Of a DNA stretch of 54,610 bases, positions 41,144 to 48,686 are shown in pieces; the first letter of the stretch is position 1; each line of letters opens with the position of its first letter. Source of the stretch: Mesorhizobium sp. (GTDB lineage: Bacteria > Pseudomonadota > Alphaproteobacteria > Rhizobiales > Rhizobiaceae); contig SUGL01000040.1 of NCBI GenBank assembly GCA_004963905.1, positions 1 through 54,610 of the forward strand, in the 5' to 3' direction. A model generated the notes under the pieces. It had not been told where the DNA came from. It saw only the letters and a list, made by a program, of their open reading frames with translations, and ran no database searches. The position numbers were made by a program, and so were the translations under genes.

Positions 41144-41722
41144 TCAGATATTGCGGCTGCCGGGCTTGACGGCCGGGATGGCGGCAAGCTCCGGCGGCAG
41201 GCGGTCTGGCGGATAGGCCGGCACCTCATATTCGGCGAGTGCGATCAGCGGCACGCCGACATCGGTCTTGCCGGCCGAGCGGTCGATGATGCAGGCGGCC
41301 GCCACGACGTCGGCGCCGATTTCGCGCAGGCATTCGATGGTCTCGCGGATCGACAGGCCGGTGGTGACGATGTCCTCGACGATGACGACGCGTGAGCCCG
41401 CAGCGATCTCGAAGCGGCGGAGTCTGAACTCGCCCCCTTCCCGCTCGACCCAGATCGCCGGCGCGCCGAGATGGCGCGAGGTCTCGTAGGCCGGGATCAG
41501 GCCGCCGATCGCCGGGCCAACGACATAGTCGATCCTGCCGGGCACGCTTTCCTTGATCTTCTCGGCCAGCGCCTTGCACAGGCGCTCGGTCTTGTCGGCA
41601 TGCATGAAGACGCGCGCCTTCTGCAGGAAGATCGGGCTGCGCAGGCCCGACGTCAGGATGAAATGACCTTCGAGGACCGCGCCCGCCTCACGGAATATGC
41701 CCAGCACTTCGTCGGTGTTCAT
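41144..41722 (-). CDS. pyrE: Orotate phosphoribosyltransferase
   Basis: The 192-residue protein has the type I phosphoribosyltransferase signature VVIVEDIVTTGLSI, HFILTSGLRSPIFLQKA near the start, and the conserved YVVGPAIGGLIPAYE. It makes OMP from orotate and PRPP in pyrimidine synthesis. I chose MNTDEVLGIF at 41722; the earlier ATG at 41734 is less likely because the family usually starts here. Upstream (41748-41822) lies an inverted short-repeat pair that separates it from rsh. Confidence 0.96.
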   Translation of the reverse strand: MNTDEVLGIFREAGAVLEGHFILTSGLRSPIFLQKARVFMHADKTERLCKALAEKIKESVPGRIDYVVGPAIGGLIPAYETSRHLGAPAIWVEREGGEFRLRRFEIAAGSRVVIVEDIVTTGLSIRETIECLREIGADVVAAACIIDRSAGKTDVGVPLIALAEYEVPAYPPDRLPPELAAIPAVKPGSRNI

Positions 41723-41747
41723 TGTTCGCTCCATGCCCTTGGCGAGT

Positions 41748-41822
41748 GGTGAATGGTGAATGGTAGTGAGAGCACCTTCTATTCACTATTCACTATTCAC
41801 TATTCACTATTCACTGTTCACC
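41748..41822. repeat. Inverted pair of 7-bp tandem arrays at the rsh stop codon
   Basis: The left arm has GGTGAAT twice (41748-41761) plus a degenerate third unit; the right arm has five perfect ATTCACT units (41781-41815) and then GTTCACC. The rsh stop (41818-41820) lies in the final degenerate unit, so the last codons of rsh are made from the repeat. The two arms are reverse complements up to one base per unit, so a hairpin can form in the rsh - pyrE transcript. Confidence 0.92.
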
Positions 41823-44046
41823 CATTCACGCGCCGCGCGTCGCTGACGCTCGAATTGTCCTTGAGCTGCGACAGCAGCCGGTTGAGATGCTTCAGATCCC
41901 AGACCTCGAGGTCGATCAGCATCTCGGTGAAATCGGGCGCGGTGCGTACCATCGACAGCGTGTGGATGTTGGCGTCGTTCTGGGCGACGACCTGGGCGAT
42001 GTCGGCCAGCGAGCCCGGCGCGTTGATGGCGGTGACCGAGATGCGCGCCGGGAAGCGTTCCTTGGTGCGCTCGTCGATGTCCCAGCGCACGTCGATCCAG
42101 CGCTCGGGCTGGTCGTCGAACGCCTGCAGCGCCGGCGACTGGATCGGATAGATGGTGATGCCGGTTCCCGGCTGGATGATGCCGACGATGCGGTCGCCCG
42201 GCACCGCCCCTTCCGGCGCGAAACGCACCGGCAGATCGCCGCGCACGCCGCGGATGGGCACCGCTCCGTCGCGCTGCTGGTCCTTGCCCTTGCGCGAGGC
42301 GCGGCCGGGCATCTGGAACAGCATGCCGGCGGCGTTGCGGATCTTCGACCAGCCCTCCTCACGCTGCTTGGGCGCCGCGACCGTGACGCGCTCGTCCTTG
42401 TAGTCGGGGAAGACCGCCTTCATGACGTCGGTCGACGCGAGCTCGCCGCGTCCGACGGAGGCCAGAACGTCCTCGATGTCCTTGCGCGCCAGCCGATGCA
42501 GAACCGGCTTCAGGCTTTCCTTGGTGAAGTTCTTGCCGGCACGCTCGAAGGCGCGTTCGAGGATGCGGGCGCCGAGCCCGGAATATTGCTTGCGGATGGC
42601 GTTCTTGGTGGCGCGGCGGATGGCGGCGCGCGCCTTGCCGGTGACGACGACCGATTCCCAGGCGGCGGGCGGCACCTGCGCCTTGGAGCGGATGATCTCG
42701 ACCTCGTCGCCGTTCTTCAATTCCGTCATCAGCGGCATGATGCGGCCGTTGACCTTGGCGCCAACGCAGGTGTCGCCGACATCGGTATGGACGGCATAGG
42801 CGAAGTCGATGGGCGTTGCGCCGCGCGGCAGCGCGATCAGCATGCCCTTGGGCGTGAAGCAGAACACCTGGTCCTGGAACAGCTCCAGCTTGGTGTTTTC
42901 CAGGAAATCCTCGGGGTTGTCGCCTTCGGCGAGCTGCTCGATGGTGCGGCGCAGCCAAGCATAGGCGTTGGTCTCCTTGGAGATCGAGTGCGCGGCGCCA
43001 TTCGCCTTGCCGCCCGTGTCCTTGTAGATCGAATGCGCGGCGACGCCGTATTCGGCGATCTTGTTCATCTCGCGGGTGCGGATCTGCAGTTCGACACGCT
43101 GGCGCGACGGACCGACGATGGTGGTGTGGATCGAGCGGTAGTCGTTCTGCTTCGGCGTCGAGATGTAGTCCTTGAAGCGGCCGGGCACCATCGACCAGGT
43201 GGTGTGGATGGCGCCGAGCGCGCGGTAGCAGTCCTCGACCGTGTCGACGACGACGCGGAAGCCGAAGATGTCGGAGAGCTGCTCGAAGGAGAGCGCCTTG
43301 GCCTCCATCTTGCGAAACACCGACCACGGTTTCTTCTGCCGGCTTTTGACGCTGGCCTTGATGGCGTGCTTTTCGAACAGGCCAGACAGCGCCTTCTCGA
43401 TCTCGTCCAGCACGCCCCTGTTGCGTTCGAATATCTCGGCGAGCCTGGCGGTGACGGCGCGATAGGCCTCCGGATTGATATAGCGGAAGGCGATCTCTTC
43501 CAGCTCCTCGCGCATGCCCTGCATGCCCATGCGCCCGGCGAGCGGCGCATAGATGTCCATCGTCTCCTCGGCGATGCGCAGGCGCTTGGACTCGGGCATG
43601 TGGTCGAGGGTGCGCATGTTGTGCAGGCGGTCGGCGAGCTTGACCAGGAGAACGCGAATATCCTCGGAGATCGCCAGCAGCAGCTTGCGCAGGTTCTCGG
43701 CCTGCTCGGCCTTCTTGGAGACGAGGTCGAGCTTCTTCAGCTTGGTAAGCCCCTCGACCAGCTTGCCCATTTCGGGGCCGAAGAGCTCGTCGATCTCGGC
43801 CCTCGTCGCGGTCGTGTCCTCGATCGTGTCGTGCAAAAGGGCAACCGCGATGGTCGCCTCGTCCATATGCATCTCGGTGAGGATGGCGGCGACTTCCAGC
43901 GGGTGCGAGAAATAGGGATCACCCGAGGCGCGCTTCTGGTGGCCATGCTTCTGCATGGCATAGACATAGGCCTTGTTGAGCAGCGCCTCGTTGACGTCAG
44001 GCTTGTAGCGCTGGACGCGCTCGACAAGCTCATACTGACGCATCAT
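41818..44046 (-). CDS. rsh: Bifunctional (p)ppGpp synthetase/hydrolase (Rsh)
   Basis: The 742-residue protein has the RelA/SpoT order: HD hydrolase domain (about 25-180; FSHPLEVAAIL, ALLHDTIEDT, LLVKLADRLHNMRTLDHMPE), synthetase (about 235-350; FGFRVVVDTVEDCYRALG, PKQNDYRSIHTTIVG), TGS (about 385-445; CFTPKGMLIALPRGATPIDF), a helical region, and a C-terminal ACT domain (about 665-735). Active-site residues of both activities seem present. It governs the stringent response. Its last residues come from a short tandem repeat. The rpoZ gene lies 126 nt upstream on the same strand. Confidence 0.97.
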   Translation of the reverse strand: MMRQYELVERVQRYKPDVNEALLNKAYVYAMQKHGHQKRASGDPYFSHPLEVAAILTEMHMDEATIAVALLHDTIEDTTATRAEIDELFGPEMGKLVEGLTKLKKLDLVSKKAEQAENLRKLLLAISEDIRVLLVKLADRLHNMRTLDHMPESKRLRIAEETMDIYAPLAGRMGMQGMREELEEIAFRYINPEAYRAVTARLAEIFERNRGVLDEIEKALSGLFEKHAIKASVKSRQKKPWSVFRKMEAKALSFEQLSDIFGFRVVVDTVEDCYRALGAIHTTWSMVPGRFKDYISTPKQNDYRSIHTTIVGPSRQRVELQIRTREMNKIAEYGVAAHSIYKDTGGKANGAAHSISKETNAYAWLRRTIEQLAEGDNPEDFLENTKLELFQDQVFCFTPKGMLIALPRGATPIDFAYAVHTDVGDTCVGAKVNGRIMPLMTELKNGDEVEIIRSKAQVPPAAWESVVVTGKARAAIRRATKNAIRKQYSGLGARILERAFERAGKNFTKESLKPVLHRLARKDIEDVLASVGRGELASTDVMKAVFPDYKDERVTVAAPKQREEGWSKIRNAAGMLFQMPGRASRKGKDQQRDGAVPIRGVRGDLPVRFAPEGAVPGDRIVGIIQPGTGITIYPIQSPALQAFDDQPERWIDVRWDIDERTKERFPARISVTAINAPGSLADIAQVVAQNDANIHTLSMVRTAPDFTEMLIDLEVWDLKHLNRLLSQLKDNSSVSDARRVNG

Positions 44047-44172
44047 GGGCGGGATCTCGCGGTGCTGAAATGATTGATGCGCCGCACAGGCGTGCGACGC
44101 ATCCCATAGATAGCCACGAAACTTACGAGACGGAAGTGCCGGATGCTTGATCCAGGCAAGTTCCAGTGACGC

Positions 44173-44574
44173 TTAGTAGTCGTCGCTCTTTTCCGGCGGC
44201 ACCAGACCCTCGATGCCGGCGAGCAGGTCTTCCTCGCTCATGCGATCGAAGGCGACGTTCTCTTCGGCATCGTCGGTGTCGGCGGCAGCGGTGGCGGCGC
44301 CGGTCTGGTCGGCGATCGCCTCGCCGTCGGCCTCCGGCTCGTCGACCTCGACATGCTTTTGCAGCGAGTGGATCAGGTCTTCCTTGAGGTCGTCGGGCGA
44401 CAGCGTCTCCTCGGCGATCTCGCGCAGCGCAATGACCGGATTCTTGTCATTGTCGCGAGGAACGGTGATCTGCGCGCCCTGGCTGATCTGGCGGGCACGG
44501 TGGCCGGCGAGCAGCACGAGCTCGAAACGGTTGTCGACCTTGTCGATACAATCTTCAACGGTTACGCGGGCCAT
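44173..44574 (-). CDS. rpoZ: RNA polymerase omega subunit
   Basis: The 133-residue protein begins MARVTVEDCIDKVDNRFELV and has LLAGHRARQISQGAQITVPR and NPVIALREIAEETLSPDDLK, the omega pattern. The C-terminal half is a long acidic tail (EVDEPEADGEAIADQTG), longer than in E. coli but usual in rhizobia. Omega supports RNA polymerase assembly and, with Rsh next to it, the response to ppGpp. The rpoZ - rsh order is the classic one. Confidence 0.97.
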   Translation of the reverse strand: MARVTVEDCIDKVDNRFELVLLAGHRARQISQGAQITVPRDNDKNPVIALREIAEETLSPDDLKEDLIHSLQKHVEVDEPEADGEAIADQTGAATAAADTDDAEENVAFDRMSEEDLLAGIEGLVPPEKSDDY

Positions 44575-44869
44575 GGACTGCCCCTTTCATGCGTGGATTT
44601 GATGGAAAACTGGCGGGCTCCATAACCCGGACGCCGCCTAAATACAAGCTTTATGGCGGCAGCGGCCTAAGGATGAGCCTTTGCCCGGCTCGACAACCGG
44701 ACATCCGCCGCTGACATAGTGCCGATCACAATTGCTTGCAATGCGCACCCTGCCCTTGGATATCCATAAATCTGGCGTTATCTCGGAAGAGACGGCAAAA
44801 GGGACCATTACCCAGCCTGCCCGTCGCGTCCATTTAGACGACAAAAATTTTCGAAAGGGATATTTTTCG

Positions 44870-45451
44870 ATGTTCGATCCCCGTGAAAAGATCGCTCTTT
44901 TCATCGACGGCGCCAATCTCTACGCCACATCGCGGGCGCTGGGCTTCGACATCGACTACCGCAAGCTTCTCGCGAGCTTCCAGAAGCGTGGTTACCTGCT
45001 CAGGGCCTATTACTACACCGCGCTGGTCGAGGATCAGGAATATTCCTCGATCCGGCCTCTGATCGACTGGCTGGACTACAATGGCTTCAAGGTGGTGACC
45101 AAGCCCGCCAAGGAGTTCACCGACTCGACCGGCCGGCGCAAGATCAAGGGCAACATGGATATCGAACTCACTGTCGATGCGCTGGAACTTGCCGATGTCG
45201 TCGACCACTATGTCATCTTCTCCGGCGACGGCGACTTCCGCACCCTGGTGGAGGCACTGCAGCGGCGCGGCCGCAAGGTGTCGATCATCTCGACCATGGC
45301 CTCGCAGCCGCCGATGATCTCCGACGACCTGCGCCGCCAGGCCGACCACTTCATCGATCTGATGACGCTGAAGAACGAAGTCGGGCGCGACCCATCGGAG
45401 CGGCCGGTACGCCGGCCTGAGCCGGCTGAAGCCGACGAGGACGATTATTGA
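44870..45451 (+). CDS. NYN-domain (LabA-like) protein
   Basis: The 193-residue protein has the PIN-like NYN domain: IALFIDGANLYATSRALG (Asp13 as catalytic acid), GNMDIELTVDALEL and FSGDGDFRTLVEALQRRGRK. LabA-type NYN proteins are predicted ribonucleases. The start at 44870 has AAAGGGA about 10 nt upstream and fits the beginning of the domain; the longer frame is not domain-like. The 3' end overlaps the start of the DNA glycosylase by 4 bp. In rhizobia this gene lies next to rpoZ, divergently. The C-terminus is Pro/Glu-rich and disordered. Confidence 0.93.
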   Translation: MFDPREKIALFIDGANLYATSRALGFDIDYRKLLASFQKRGYLLRAYYYTALVEDQEYSSIRPLIDWLDYNGFKVVTKPAKEFTDSTGRRKIKGNMDIELTVDALELADVVDHYVIFSGDGDFRTLVEALQRRGRKVSIISTMASQPPMISDDLRRQADHFIDLMTLKNEVGRDPSERPVRRPEPAEADEDDY

Positions 45452-46119
45452 GAGCGGCGGCTTTGAGCGCCGCGCCTTCCCCCGAACCCAGCCGCGATTG
45501 CCCGCTCTGCCCGCGGCTGCATGACTTCATCGCCGCCTGGCGAGAGCGCGAGCCGGGCTGGTTCAATGCGCCGGTGCCGACCTTCCTGCCGCCGGAAGGC
45601 GAGGATTCCGTCAAGCTCCTCATCGTCGGGCTGGCGCCCGGGTTGCGCGGCGCCAACCGCACCGGGCGTCCCTTCACCGGCGACTACGCCGGCGACCTGC
45701 TCTACGGCACGCTGATCGCGCAAGGCCTTGCGCGCGGCGAGTTCAAGGCGAGGCCGGATGACGGGCTGGAGCTGATCGGCACGGCGATCACCAATGCCGT
45801 GCGCTGCGTGCCGCCGGAGAACAAGCCTGTCGGCGCCGAGATCGCCACCTGCCGGACCTTTCTCAAGCCGACCATCGCGCGCTTCCCCAATTTGCGCGCC
45901 ATCCTGACGCTGGGCTCGATTGCGCATCAGTCGACGGTGCGGGCGCTGGGCGGGCGCGTCGCCGCCCTTCCGTTCCGCCATGGCGGGCGCCAGGAGGCCG
46001 GCGGCATCACGCTGTTTTCCAGCTATCACTGCTCGCGCTACAACACCAATACCGGCGTGCTGACGGAAGACATGTTCGTCAACGTGTTCAGGGAGATCGC
46101 GGCGTTCCTGCAAGGCTAG
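45448..46119 (+). CDS. Uracil-DNA glycosylase, family 5 (UDGb) type, TTG start
   Basis: The 223-residue protein shows the family-5 uracil-DNA glycosylase blocks: LIVGLAPGLRGANRTGRPFT (motif A with GLAPG), HCSRYNTN (motif B), and Cys residues likely to bind a 4Fe-4S cluster (CPLCP near 20, NAVRC, ATCRTF). The family removes uracil and deaminated bases from DNA. No ATG fits; the frame opens with TTG at 45448, which overlaps the NYN stop, or with a TTG at 45463. This coupling to the NYN gene argues for the first. The 3' end overlaps the lysozyme gene on the other strand by 32 nt. Confidence 0.9.
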   Translation: MRAAALSAAPSPEPSRDCPLCPRLHDFIAAWREREPGWFNAPVPTFLPPEGEDSVKLLIVGLAPGLRGANRTGRPFTGDYAGDLLYGTLIAQGLARGEFKARPDDGLELIGTAITNAVRCVPPENKPVGAEIATCRTFLKPTIARFPNLRAILTLGSIAHQSTVRALGGRVAALPFRHGGRQEAGGITLFSSYHCSRYNTNTGVLTEDMFVNVFREIAAFLQG

Positions 46120-46849
46120 GCGTTCCTGAAAAGGTTGATTCAGGCGCCGGGGAAAAAAGCTCCGAGAGCCTCGCCGGCCCGCCGTTCAGCACATTCAGGT
46201 CGACAGCGCCGTCGATGCCGTCGACGCGGCCGGTATCGAGATATTGCCAATAAACCCAATTTTCCTCTTTCGGCGGCATCGCAATCGAGCGCAGCCAGCG
46301 CTGGCGAACCGCGATATGAGCGGCATAGGTCGGCGCCGCCTCGTCGGTGATGTAGATGATGGCCGGCTTGCCATAGGCCGCCTCGACCGGTCCCAGGAAC
46401 GCAAGCAGCTCCGCGCTCAGTTCGGTGGGCGAAGGTCGATTCGGGCAGTTGCCGTGGAACTCGATATCGACGACCGGCGGCAAAAGCGGCTCGCCGCGCG
46501 GCACGACCGAAAGGAAGTTCTTCGCCTGATCGGCGCCCGGCCGGCAGAAGGTAAAGAAATGATAGGCGCCAACCGCGAGGCCTGCCGCGCGGGCCTGGCG
46601 CAAATTCTCGGCGAAGGCATCGTCGACATGGTCGCCGCCTTCGGTCGCCTTGATGATGGCGAAGGCGACATCGTCGGCCGCGACGCGCTGCCAATCGATA
46701 TTGCCCTGGTGGTGGGAAACGTCGATGCCCCTGATGGGGAATTCGGCGCGATCCGGCGGGAAGGCGCGAGGCCGGAAAAAGCTGTCTGTCTCGACAGCAA
46801 GCGCCAGAAAGACGAAAGCCAGGGCCAGGACAATCAAGCGGTTCCTCAA
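46088..46849 (-). CDS. GH25-family lysozyme, membrane-anchored or exported
   Basis: The 253-residue protein has an N-terminal hydrophobic segment (about 5-22) and a GH25 lysozyme domain: PIRGIDVSHHQGNIDW (Asp43), AFAIIKATEGG, GAYHFFTFCRPG, VVDIEFHGNC (Asp128, Glu130 as catalytic pair), and WVYWQYLDTGRVDGIDGAVD. It should cut peptidoglycan. The best start is a TTG at 46849, eight or nine bases after GGGAG; the ATG of the longer frame would join a coding region of another frame. Its 3' end overlaps the glycosylase on the other strand. Such lysozymes are seen next to smpB in Mesorhizobium, to my knowledge. Confidence 0.88.
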   Translation of the reverse strand: MRNRLIVLALAFVFLALAVETDSFFRPRAFPPDRAEFPIRGIDVSHHQGNIDWQRVAADDVAFAIIKATEGGDHVDDAFAENLRQARAAGLAVGAYHFFTFCRPGADQAKNFLSVVPRGEPLLPPVVDIEFHGNCPNRPSPTELSAELLAFLGPVEAAYGKPAIIYITDEAAPTYAAHIAVRQRWLRSIAMPPKEENWVYWQYLDTGRVDGIDGAVDLNVLNGGPARLSELFSPAPESTFSGTPSLAGTPRSP

Positions 46850-46890
46850 GCCTTGGCTCCCTGCTCGCCTGCCTGGATATTGCCGATTGT

Positions 46891-47370
46891 TTATCCGCGC
46901 TCCTTGAGGAGCCGCCCCTTCTCGCGCGACCAGTCGCGCTGCTTTTCGGTTTCGCGCTTGTCGTGCAGCTTCTTGCCGCGAGCGATCGCCAGCAGGAGCT
47001 TGGCGCGGCCGCGATCGTTGAAATAGATTTTCAGCGGCACCAGCGTCATGCCTTCGCGCTCGACGCTCTGCGACAGCTTGGCCATCTCGCGCTTGCTGAC
47101 GAGCAGCTTGCGGCGCCGGCGCGGCTCGTGATTGAAGCGGTTGGCCTGGAGATATTCCGGCAGATAGGAATTGATCAGCCAAATCTCGCCGCCCTCGGCG
47201 GAGGCGTAGCTTTCCTGGATGTTGGCCTGGCCTTGGCGCAGCGACTTCACCTCGGTGCCGGTCAGCACCAGGCCGGTCTCGATCGTGTCGAGCACCTCGT
47301 AGGAAAAGCGCGCCTTGCGGTTTTCGGCGACCGTCCTGTTGTTGGGGTCGGCTTTCTTGACTTGATTCAT
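46891..47370 (-). CDS. smpB: SsrA-binding protein SmpB
   Basis: The 159-residue protein begins NQVKKADPNNRTVAENRKAR, has ARFSYEVLDTIETGLVLTGT, EVKSLRQGQANIQESYA and LLLAIARGKKLHDKRE, all SmpB blocks. SmpB binds tmRNA and releases ribosomes stuck on broken mRNA. The ATG at 47370 was chosen because the longer frame enters the inverted repeat at 47379. It lies between dapA and the lysozyme gene on the same strand. The ssrA gene is not in the window. Confidence 0.96.
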   Translation of the reverse strand: MNQVKKADPNNRTVAENRKARFSYEVLDTIETGLVLTGTEVKSLRQGQANIQESYASAEGGEIWLINSYLPEYLQANRFNHEPRRRRKLLVSKREMAKLSQSVEREGMTLVPLKIYFNDRGRAKLLLAIARGKKLHDKRETEKQRDWSREKGRLLKERG

Positions 47371-47378
47371 GACGTCTA

Positions 47379-47520
47379 GAGTCCGTTTCGAAACTCGCTC
47401 CTGCGAGTCAGATGATGGTGTCATCGAGAACCGGAGCGGAGCGTACATATAGTACGTGAGCACCGGAAGCGCAGATGACGCCTTCAGATGGCCGCAGGAG
47501 TAGAGTTTCCAAACGGGCTC
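47379..47520. repeat. 142-bp imperfect inverted repeat filling the smpB/dapA gap
   Basis: The left arm GAGTCCGTTTCGAAACTCGC pairs with the right arm ending GAGTTTCCAAACGGGCTC; CTCCTGCG matches CGCAGGAG; the inner stems continue with GTGTCATC / GATGACGC and CCGGAGCGGAGC / GAGCACCGG. The centre is GTAC-ATATA-GTAC. It reaches from 8 nt upstream of the smpB start to 1 nt before the dapA stop. Confidence 0.8.
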
Positions 47521-47521
47521 G

Positions 47522-48403
47522 CTAATTAATCAAGCCGGCGTGCTTCATCGCCTGATCAAGCTTCTCGGCGGTCGAAGCCTCGACCGTCACCAAAGGCGAG
47601 CGGACCACGTTCTCGACCTTGCCCAGCTTCGACAGCGCGTATTTGGCGCCGGACACGCCGGGCTCCATGAAGATCGCCTTGTGCAGCGGCAGCAGACGGT
47701 CCTGCAGCTCGAGCGCCTTGGCGCTGTCGCCGGCGAGCGTCGCTTCCTGGAACTCGGCGCAAAGGCGCGGCGCGACATTCGAGGTCACCGAAATGCAGCC
47801 GACGCCGCCATGGGCGTTGAAGCCCAGCGCCGAGGCATCCTCACCGGAGAGCTGGATAAAATCCTTGCCGCAGGTCATGCGCTGCTCGGAGACCCGCTCG
47901 ACCTTGCCGGTGGCATCCTTGACGCCGGCGATGTTCTTGAAGTCGTGGCGGAGCCTGCCCATCGTCTCCGGCGTCATGTCGATCACCGATCGCGGCGGAA
48001 TGTTGTAGATGATGATCGGCAGCTTTGTCGCCCGAGCGACGGCGGCAAAGTGTTCGTAGAGGCCGCGCTGGGTCGGCTTGTTGTAATAGGGCGTAACGAC
48101 AAGGGCCGCATCGGCGCCGGCCTTCTCGGCATATTGCACCAGGCCGACGGCTTCCTCGGTGTTGTTGGAGCCGGCACCGGCCACGACCGGCACCCTGCCC
48201 TTGGCCACTTCGATGCAGACCTTCACGACATGGCGGTGCTCGTCATGCGACAGCGTCGGCGACTCGCCGGTGGTGCCGACCGGAACGAGGCCCTTGGTGC
48301 CCTCGGCGATCTGCCATTCGACAAAAGCGCGAAAGGCTTTCTCGTCGAAACGCCCGCTCTTTTCGAACGGTGTGACGAGCGCGGTCAGCGAGCCTCTCAG
48401 CAT
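47522..48403 (-). CDS. dapA: 4-hydroxy-tetrahydrodipicolinate synthase
   Basis: The 293-residue protein is a DapA TIM barrel: GTTGESPTLSHDEH (the Thr pair at 44-45), VVTPYYNKPTQRGLYEHF, YNIPPRSVIDM (Tyr133, Arg138), and the Schiff-base lysine in GVKDATG (Lys162). It condenses pyruvate with aspartate semialdehyde in lysine/diaminopimelate synthesis. The ATG at 48403 has AGGAG at the right distance; longer frames start in repeat-bearing sequence. It is in the order dapA - smpB and divergent from slt, as in other rhizobia. Confidence 0.97.
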   Translation of the reverse strand: MLRGSLTALVTPFEKSGRFDEKAFRAFVEWQIAEGTKGLVPVGTTGESPTLSHDEHRHVVKVCIEVAKGRVPVVAGAGSNNTEEAVGLVQYAEKAGADAALVVTPYYNKPTQRGLYEHFAAVARATKLPIIIYNIPPRSVIDMTPETMGRLRHDFKNIAGVKDATGKVERVSEQRMTCGKDFIQLSGEDASALGFNAHGGVGCISVTSNVAPRLCAEFQEATLAGDSAKALELQDRLLPLHKAIFMEPGVSGAKYALSKLGKVENVVRSPLVTVEASTAEKLDQAMKHAGLIN

Positions 48404-48433
48404 ATTGTCCAAACTCCTGGAACTTTGTTGGCT

Positions 48434-48463
48434 ATGCATGTCGTTGTTTTTGGCGACATGCGT
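48434..48463. repeat. Short type F palindrome
   Basis: ATGCATGTCG and CGACATGCGT pair with one mismatch around TTGTTTTTGG. It lacks the usual core and may be a deleted copy. It lies in the 283-nt divergent gap of dapA and slt, where no gene was found. Confidence 0.75.
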
Positions 48464-48686
48464 CGGTGTTTCATCGATCGGTTTATTTGCGCGCCTTCTA
48501 ACCGAAAGCGAAGCCGCGCACCATAGTCTCGACATGGTTCAGCGGCAAGCATCGCAATGGTGCCAGCAAGCGCAATTCGGACGGCCTCGATCCGCTTTTG
48601 TTTATAAGCCTTTCACGACCTGAGTTTAGGCTCCGGGTTCGGGCATCGAGGGTCCCTGCCTGCTGACAATGCGCTAGGGTAGAAAA

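Noticed and set aside
41887..44073. 728-codon plus-strand open frame
   Set aside because: It is antisense to rsh, whose domains and active-site motifs are complete.
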